DNA from: JBOHUX01 sp050734915
GTDB taxonomy: Bacteria > Chloroflexota > Dormibacteria > Dormibacterales > Dormibacteraceae
DNA length: 9,601 nucleotides
Reading direction: 5' to 3'
NCBI GenBank assembly: GCA_050734915.1
Contig: JBOHUX010000085.1
Coordinates: 1-9,601, forward strand
The notes under the pieces are model-generated. The model was given only the letters and a program-made list of their open reading frames with translations. It was not told the DNA's origin and searched no databases. The translations under genes and the position numbers were made by a program. The stretch's first letter is position 1. The number at the start of each line of letters is the position of its first letter. Of this stretch, positions 5,509 through 9,601 are shown piece after piece.

Positions 5509-6267
5509 TTAGAGGATCTTGGAGAGGAAGGCCTGCGTGCGGGGGTGGGTGGGATGGGCGAAGAAGTCCGCCGGCGGGGCTTCCTCGAGGACCACGCCCC
5601 CATCCATCATCACCACCCGGTCCGCGACCTCGCGGGCGAAGCCCACCTCGTGGGTGACGACGATCATCGTCATCCCCGCGCCGGCCAGCTTCTTCATCGT
5701 CTCCAGCACCTCCCCCACGAGTTCGGGGTCGAGGGCCGAGGTGGGCTCGTCGAAGAGCATCAGCTTGGGATCCATGGCCAGCGCCCGGGCGATGGCGACG
5801 CGCTGCTGCTGGCCGCCCGAGAGCTGCGCCGGAAAGTGGTCGCAGCGGTCCCCGAGCCCGACCTGGACGAGCAACTGAAGGGCGCGCTCCCGGGCCTGCC
5901 GGTGATTGATGCCCCGGACCTGAATCGGCGCCTCCATGACATTGGCGACCGCCGACATGTGTGGGAAGAGGTTGAAGCGCTGGAAGACCATGCCGATCCG
6001 GGATCGGCGCTGCGCCACCACCGCGTCCCGCTCCTCGCGGACGGTTCCGTCGGGGAGCCGGCGGTAGCCGACCAGCTCACCGTCCACGCTGATCGTGCCC
6101 TCGTCGATCTTCTCCAGGTGGTTGACGCAGCGGAGCAGGGTCGTCTTGCCGCTGCCACTGGGCCCCAGGATGCAGACGACCTGGCCGCGCTCCACGTCGA
6201 GGTCGATGCCCTTCAGGACCTCGGTCTGGCCGAAGCGCTTGTGGACCCCGCGCATCTCGACCAGCAT
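5509..6267 (-). CDS. glnQ: Polar amino acid ABC transporter, ATP-binding protein
   Basis: This 252-residue cytoplasmic ATPase of the polar amino acid uptake (PAAT) family drives import through the permease encoded just upstream. It has Walker A GPSGSGKTT (35-43), the Q-loop in VFQRFNLFPH (95-104), signature LSGGQQQR (149-156), Walker B LMLFDEPTSALD (169-180) and the H-loop His206 in VVTHEVGFA. MVFQRFNLFPHM and DEPTSALDPELV are typical of GlnQ/HisP-type proteins. The frame is open further upstream, but the chosen ATG at 6267 lies 5 bases after the permease stop and gives the usual family start; a second ATG at 6255 is possible. Substrate cannot be read from the ATPase. Among glutamine, glutamate, histidine, arginine and cystine, none is favoured by the sequence. 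Confidence 0.93.
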   Translation of the reverse strand: MLVEMRGVHKRFGQTEVLKGIDLDVERGQVVCILGPSGSGKTTLLRCVNHLEKIDEGTISVDGELVGYRRLPDGTVREERDAVVAQRRSRIGMVFQRFNLFPHMSAVANVMEAPIQVRGINHRQARERALQLLVQVGLGDRCDHFPAQLSGGQQQRVAIARALAMDPKLMLFDEPTSALDPELVGEVLETMKKLAGAGMTMIVVTHEVGFAREVADRVVMMDGGVVLEEAPPADFFAHPTHPRTQAFLSKIL

Positions 6268-6272
6268 GCCCG

Positions 6273-7034
6273 CTAACGGGCTCCGCGCGTGGCGCCGAAT
6301 CCGAACATGCGGGAGAGCGAGCCCCGGGAATCGCGTGCGAAGTCCATGCGGCCGGCGCCGTAGCGGTCTTCGAGGCGGCGCTGGACCATGCTCAGGATGC
6401 TGGTCAGGAACAGGTACCACATGCTGACCACGCTCAGGGCCTCGAAGTACCGGAAGTCGGAGCTGTAGAGGCTGGCGGCGGTGGCGAAGAGCTCTGGGAT
6501 GGCGATGATGTAGAGGAGCGAGGTGGTCTTCAGCATGCTGATGTATTCGTTCCCGGTCGGGGGGATGATGACCTGCAGGGCCTGGGGGACGACGATCCGG
6601 CGCATGGTCTGCCGGTAGGTCATGCCCAGCGCGCGGGCCGCCTCCTGCTGGCCGGTGTCCACGGAGAGGAGCCCGGCGCGGACGATCTCGGTCATGTAGG
6701 CGCCCTCGTTGACCCCCAGCGCGAGCACTCCCGCGACCACCGCCGGGAGGTTGACGAAGTTGCCGGTCAGCTCCGCGGTGCCGAAGTACCAGAACACGAT
6801 CTGGACCAGCACCGGAGTCCCCCGGAAGACCCAGAGATAGCCGGCCACCACCCAGCGCAGGACGGGAATCCGCGAGACGCGCCCGAGGGCGCCCAGGAGG
6901 CCGAGGACGACGCCGATCGGCATCGAGACCATGGTGATCCAGAAGGTCGTCCAGGCCGGGAGCAGGAAGTAGGTCGAGAAGAGCTCCCGCTGGAAGATCG
7001 GGAGGGCGAAGAGGGCGACCTCATGCGCGACCAT
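6273..7034 (-). CDS. Polar amino acid ABC transporter, permease protein
   Basis: This 253-residue inner-membrane permease belongs to the HisM/HisQ/GlnP family. TTFWITMVSMPIGVVLG (29-45) starts the conserved domain, RGTPVLVQ (71-78) is the family hallmark, NEGAYMTEIVRAG (109-121) follows, and the EAA loop that contacts the ATPase runs from EAARALGMTY (131-140) to about residue 159. Hydrophobic segments fall near 22-50, 57-83, 94-117, 170-188 and 195-216, which fits five membrane helices. Only one permease is present, so the transporter would use a homodimer. ATG 7034 is the first possible start, as an in-frame stop lies two codons upstream; no ribosome site is obvious. The C-terminus adds about 25 Arg/Gly/Ser-rich residues after the last helix. 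It is co-directional with, and 5 bases before, the ATPase gene. Confidence 0.92.
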   Translation of the reverse strand: MVAHEVALFALPIFQRELFSTYFLLPAWTTFWITMVSMPIGVVLGLLGALGRVSRIPVLRWVVAGYLWVFRGTPVLVQIVFWYFGTAELTGNFVNLPAVVAGVLALGVNEGAYMTEIVRAGLLSVDTGQQEAARALGMTYRQTMRRIVVPQALQVIIPPTGNEYISMLKTTSLLYIIAIPELFATAASLYSSDFRYFEALSVVSMWYLFLTSILSMVQRRLEDRYGAGRMDFARDSRGSLSRMFGFGATRGAR

Positions 7035-7112
7035 GCGCTAGATGAGAGGCCGCGCCCGGCGACCGGCCCCCGCGAGGACCCGCATCATCGGCCAGCGCCC
7101 TGCCGCGGTCTC
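7035..7112 (-). other. 78-bp gap between binding-protein and permease genes
   Basis: No gene fits here. GGCCG (about 7049-7053) can pair with CGGCC (about 7065-7069) around an 11-base loop. A hairpin in this place could let the binding protein be expressed above the permease and ATPase, as is known for many ABC operons. The evidence is a weak stem in a GC-rich gap. Confidence 0.25.
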
Positions 7113-7961
7113 CTATGCCTTCCGGATGTCGCCGCTGGCGAGGCCCCACTTGTTCAGCAGCCGGGTGTACGTGCCGTCCGCCTCGAGGGCCTTGAAGGCC
7201 GCCTTCATCGCGGTCAGGAGCTGGGGGGAGTCCTGGCGTACGGCGATGCCCTCGGGGGCGGTCTCCAGGACCGGGCTCACGATCTTGAGGTCGGAATTCT
7301 TCTTGATCTCGTACTCGGCGACCGGTGAGTCGGTGAAGTGCAGGACGACGCCGCCCTTGCGGAGCTCGGCCAGCGCCGCCGTGTCGACGGGGAAGACCTT
7401 GAGGGTGACCGGATTCGACCCGCACTTGGGGTCGATGGTGGTCTTGACCTCGCTCTCCTCGGCGGTACCGCTCTCCACCGCGACCGACTTCCCGCAGAGC
7501 TGGGCCAGGTCGGTGATGTGCAGGCTGGAGCTGGACGTGGCCACCAGCGCCTCGCCGGCGTTGAAGTAGGGGACGAAGCTCACCGACTTGCTGCGGTCGC
7601 TGGTGATGGTCATCGCCGAGATGATGGCGTCGAACTTCTTGGCGTTGAGGGCGGGGATGATGCCGTTGAAGCCCTCGTTCACGACCTGGCTCTGAAGGCA
7701 CATCTTCTTGGCGATCGCCGCCGCGACGTCGATGTCGAAGCCGACCGGCGTGGTGGGGGCGTTGGGGTTGAAGAACTCCTGCGGCGGGTAGCTGACATCG
7801 GAACCCCAGGTCAGGGCTCCGGAGTTGGTGAGCCCGCTCGGCGCCTTGATGCACGAGGCTGAGGGCGACGAGGGGGCCGCCGGCTGCCCGGCGCTCCCGC
7901 AGCCGGCGATGGTCATTCCGGCGCCGACGAGGCCCGCGATCAGCCGCGCTCTTCCTGGCAA
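7113..7961 (-). CDS. Polar amino acid ABC transporter, substrate-binding lipoprotein
   Basis: This extracellular solute-binding protein of family 3 captures amino acids for the permease and ATPase encoded downstream. From TTG 7961 it has 282 residues with a lipoprotein signal: basic start, hydrophobic stretch, lipobox TIAG-Cys21, then a Ser/Pro/Ala linker. The mature domain shows WGSDVSYPPQEFF (52-64), GFDIDVAAAIAKKM (74-87), FDAIISAMTITSDR (110-123), GKSVAVESGTAEES (157-170) and LHFTDSPVAEYEI (207-219), the usual family order. Cys37, Cys88, Cys156 and Cys180 could form two disulfides outside the cell; the last pair flanks the hinge. The TTG start is chosen because GGGGGTG lies 5 bases upstream and the lipobox follows at the right distance. 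The frame extends 51 codons further upstream, but those residues look non-coding. The ligand cannot be stated. Confidence 0.92.
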   Translation of the reverse strand: MPGRARLIAGLVGAGMTIAGCGSAGQPAAPSSPSASCIKAPSGLTNSGALTWGSDVSYPPQEFFNPNAPTTPVGFDIDVAAAIAKKMCLQSQVVNEGFNGIIPALNAKKFDAIISAMTITSDRSKSVSFVPYFNAGEALVATSSSSLHITDLAQLCGKSVAVESGTAEESEVKTTIDPKCGSNPVTLKVFPVDTAALAELRKGGVVLHFTDSPVAEYEIKKNSDLKIVSPVLETAPEGIAVRQDSPQLLTAMKAAFKALEADGTYTRLLNKWGLASGDIRKA

Positions 7962-7990
7962 CTCAACACCCCCGAATCTGGCATGGACGT

Positions 7991-8010
7991 TCGGATCGGA
8001 TCGGATCGGA
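7991..8010. repeat. Pentanucleotide tandem repeat, (TCGGA)4
   Basis: Four perfect copies of TCGGA lie in the 88-bp gap between livF and the binding-protein gene. The predicted transcription start from the -10 element at 8018-8013 falls inside the array, so the repeat would form the start of the untranslated leader, ahead of the ribosome site at 7973-7967. Copy number change would alter leader length without changing a reading frame. Confidence 0.8.
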
Positions 8011-8012
8011 GA

Positions 8013-8018
8013 ATCATA
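8013..8018 (-). promoter_or_regulatory. Candidate -10 element for the amino acid binding-protein gene
   Basis: TATGAT on the leftward strand matches the TATAAT consensus at 5 of 6 positions and stands out as an AT-rich island in GC-rich DNA. It lies 52 bases upstream of the TTG start. No convincing -35 hexamer lies 17 bases further upstream (AGGTGC), so an activator or a different sigma factor may be needed. Confidence 0.4.
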
Positions 8019-8049
8019 TCGGCCGGCCCGGCTTCGCACCTCCTCCGGC

Positions 8050-8808
8050 TCACATCCCCAGGTAGGCGCGCTGGACGTCCGGGGACTCCAGCAGCTCTTT
8101 GCCGGCGCCCTCACGGACGATCGAACCGGTCTCGAGGACGTAGCCGCGATCGGCGACCGAGAGCGCCTGGTGGGCGTTCTGCTCCACGAGCAGGATGGTC
8201 GTGCCCCGGGAGTTGATCTCCTGGATGATCTGGAAGATCGTCTCCACCAAGATGGGGGCCAGCCCCAGCGAAGGTTCGTCGAGCATCAGCAGCTTGGGCT
8301 TGGACATAAGCGCCCGCCCGATCGCCAGCATCTGCTGCTCCCCCCCCGAGAGCGTGCCCGCGATCTGTGAGCTGCGCTCCTTGAGGCGGGGGAAGAGCTC
8401 GTACACGCGGTCCACGTCGGTCCGGATCCCGGCCCGATCCCGGCGCGTGTAGGCGCCCATGAGGAGGTTGTCCTGCACCGTCATGCGGGTGAACAGGCGC
8501 CGGCCCTCGGGAGACTGGCAGATGCCGAGCTGGACCACCTTCTCGGCCGCGACCGTGTGGATCGGCCGGCCGCCGAAGTGGATGGTCCCCGCCGGCGGCC
8601 GGATCAGCCCCGAGATGGTGCGCAGCGTCGTCGTCTTGCCGGCCCCGTTGGACCCGATGAGCGCCACCACCTCGCCCTGTCGGACGTCCATGGTGACCCC
8701 GCGCAGGGCCTGGACGTGCCCGTAGAAGGCGTCCACCCCGGAGACCTGGAGAAGGGGCAGGGCGGACTCCGGGGCGGCCGGCGGCGCGGCGGCGGGGGCC
8801 GAGCTCAC
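8050..8808 (-). CDS. livF: Branched-chain amino acid ABC transporter, ATP-binding protein LivF
   Basis: This 252-residue ATPase is one of the two nucleotide-binding subunits of a branched-chain (or related) amino acid importer. It shows Walker A GSNGAGKTT (52-60), SPEGRRLFTRMTVQDNL (99-115) around the Q-loop, signature LSGGEQQ (153-159), and Walker B LLMLDEPSLGLAP (173-185), where SLGLAP distinguishes LivF from LivG. The H-loop position has Gln (Q210 in LLVEQN), which is normal for LivF. The first 17 residues are Ala/Pro-rich and extra to the usual start. GTG 8808 overlaps the livG stop in a GTGA junction, so the two genes are translationally coupled. HAAT-type systems also import amides, urea and other ligands, so the substrate is open. 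Confidence 0.94.
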   Translation of the reverse strand: MSSAPAAAPPAAPESALPLLQVSGVDAFYGHVQALRGVTMDVRQGEVVALIGSNGAGKTTTLRTISGLIRPPAGTIHFGGRPIHTVAAEKVVQLGICQSPEGRRLFTRMTVQDNLLMGAYTRRDRAGIRTDVDRVYELFPRLKERSSQIAGTLSGGEQQMLAIGRALMSKPKLLMLDEPSLGLAPILVETIFQIIQEINSRGTTILLVEQNAHQALSVADRGYVLETGSIVREGAGKELLESPDVQRAYLGM

Positions 8809-9557
8809 GCGCTCTTGCCGAGGTAGGCGTCGATCACGCGCTGGTTGCCCCGCACCTCGTCGGGTGAGCCCTCGGCGATCTTCTCGCCGTGATCGATGAC
8901 GACGATCCGCTCGGAGACGCCCATCACCAGCCTCATGTCGTGCTCGATGAGGAAGATCGTGACTCCGGAGGCGCGCACCTTCTGCACCAGCTCCATGAGC
9001 TCGGTCTTCTCCTGGGGGGTGAAGCCAGCCGCCGGCTCATCGAGGAGCAGCAGCTTGGGGTCGGTGGCGAGGGCGCGGGCGATCTCGAGCCTTCTCTGCA
9101 GCCCGTAGGGAAGGTTCCGCGCGTAGTTCTCGGAGTGGTTCTCCAGTCCCACGAAGCGGAGCAGCTCCATGGCGCGCTCGGAGACCTGCGCCTCCTCGAC
9201 GCGCTCGCGGCGGGTCTTGAGGACGGCATCCCAGATCTTGGCGTGCATGCGGCTGTGCTGGCCGAGCCGCACGTTGTCCTGGACGGTCATGTAGTCGAAG
9301 AGCCGGATGTTCTGAAAGGTCCGCGCGATGCCGAGCTTGGCGACTCGGTGCGGCCGCAGCCCGGTGATGGTGCGGTCGTCGAAGTAGACGTTCCCGCTGG
9401 TGGGGGGGAACAGCCCGGTGACCGTATTGAAGAGCGTCGTCTTACCGGCCCCGTTGGGTCCGATGAGGGCGAAGATCTCCCCCCGGCGGACCTCGAAGCT
9501 GACGTCGTCGACGGCGGTCAGGCCTCCGAACCTCTTGGTGAGGGCGACGATGCGCAT
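8805..9557 (-). CDS. livG: Branched-chain amino acid ABC transporter, ATP-binding protein LivG
   Basis: This 250-residue ATPase pairs with LivF. Walker A is GPNGAGKTT (33-41), the Q-loop lies in ARTFQNIRLF (78-87), the LivG-type signature reads LPYGLQRRLEIARAL (149-163) in place of LSGGQ, Walker B is LLLLDEP (169-175) and the H-loop is His206 in FLIEHDMRLVMG. The D-loop region reads AAGFTPQE, where LivG proteins mostly have AAGLNP or AAGMNP. ATG 9557 is used, with GGTGA four bases upstream. The usual family N-terminus begins a few residues earlier, however, and the frame is open to the window edge with no start codon, so the real start may lie outside. The LivH/LivM permeases and the binding protein should lie upstream, beyond the window. 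Confidence 0.93.
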   Translation of the reverse strand: MRIVALTKRFGGLTAVDDVSFEVRRGEIFALIGPNGAGKTTLFNTVTGLFPPTSGNVYFDDRTITGLRPHRVAKLGIARTFQNIRLFDYMTVQDNVRLGQHSRMHAKIWDAVLKTRRERVEEAQVSERAMELLRFVGLENHSENYARNLPYGLQRRLEIARALATDPKLLLLDEPAAGFTPQEKTELMELVQKVRASGVTIFLIEHDMRLVMGVSERIVVIDHGEKIAEGSPDEVRGNQRVIDAYLGKSA

Positions 9558-9601
9558 GATGTCACCGTCGCCGCCGCCGGGTGCCGGCGCCGGCCCGCGC
9601 C
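9558..9601 (-). other. Right edge upstream of livG; possible end of another gene
   Basis: On the leftward strand a TGA eight bases before the livG ATG ends a frame whose visible codons read Ala-Arg-Ala-Gly-Ala-Gly-Thr and five Arg. A basic tail of this kind would suit the C-terminus of a membrane permease such as LivM, which commonly precedes livG. Only 14 codons are visible, so this is no more than a hint. Confidence 0.2.

Noticed and set aside
6268..6420. Upstream extension of the glnQ frame (51 codons)
   Set aside because: These codons overlap the 3' end of the permease in another frame, read as a Pro/Arg/His-rich string, and precede the normal family start at 6267.
7962..8114. Upstream extension of the binding-protein frame (51 codons) from an ATG at 8114
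   Set aside because: It overlaps livF, places a hydrophobic signal far from the N-terminus, and ignores the GGGGGTG ribosome site in front of TTG 7961.
1..9601. CRISPR array, tRNA or rRNA gene, insertion sequence, phage or defence genes
   Set aside because: No spaced repeat array, cloverleaf, rRNA segment, transposase, integrase or terminal inverted repeat was seen; nearly all sequence is accounted for by housekeeping and transport genes.

Overview
The window is one contiguous piece of very GC-rich bacterial DNA with densely packed genes. MetK resembles the forms found in Terrabacteria, for example in a segment reading YTRAKYGFDAETCGVLVSIDE. The polar amino acid binding lipoprotein carries four extra cysteines, as is common in actinobacterial and Chloroflexota homologues. 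Together with the base composition, this points to an uncultured soil-type Chloroflexota, Dormibacterota or actinobacterial lineage. That placement is an inference from a few motifs, and I would not assign a phylum firmly.

Left part (1-4520). A leftward gene for a secreted protein is cut by the left edge (1-251). A 179-bp divergent intergenic region follows, with repeats and a hairpin leader. Then comes a rightward, tightly packed run: metK (S-adenosylmethionine synthase), manC (mannose-1-phosphate guanylyltransferase without its isomerase domain), manB (phosphomannomutase/phosphoglucomutase) and a small cupin that matches the phosphomannose-isomerase domain usually fused to ManC. The last three make a GDP-mannose supply pathway (fructose-6-P to mannose-6-P to mannose-1-P to GDP-mannose), probably for glycan or exopolysaccharide synthesis. 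The link to metK is positional only.

Middle (4521-5508). After a 144-bp gap lies a gene for an unrecognised integral membrane protein with about nine predicted membrane segments. It converges on the next block with only 28 bp between stop codons.

Right part (5509-9601), all leftward. In transcription order it reads livG, livF (ATPases of a branched-chain amino acid importer whose permeases and binding protein are not in the window), then a complete polar amino acid importer: lipoprotein binding protein, permease, ATPase. A candidate -10 element and a four-copy TCGGA pentanucleotide repeat lie just upstream of the binding-protein gene, so the second importer probably has its own promoter.

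Most of the window is ordinary housekeeping and transport. The points most worth a second look are the apparent CTG start of manC, the Ser in place of the near-invariant Gln in the GAGDQG motif of MetK, the detached isomerase cupin, the TCGGA repeat at the expected transcription start of the binding-protein gene, and the unknown membrane protein. I found no convincing evidence of a new defence, mobile or RNA-guided system.
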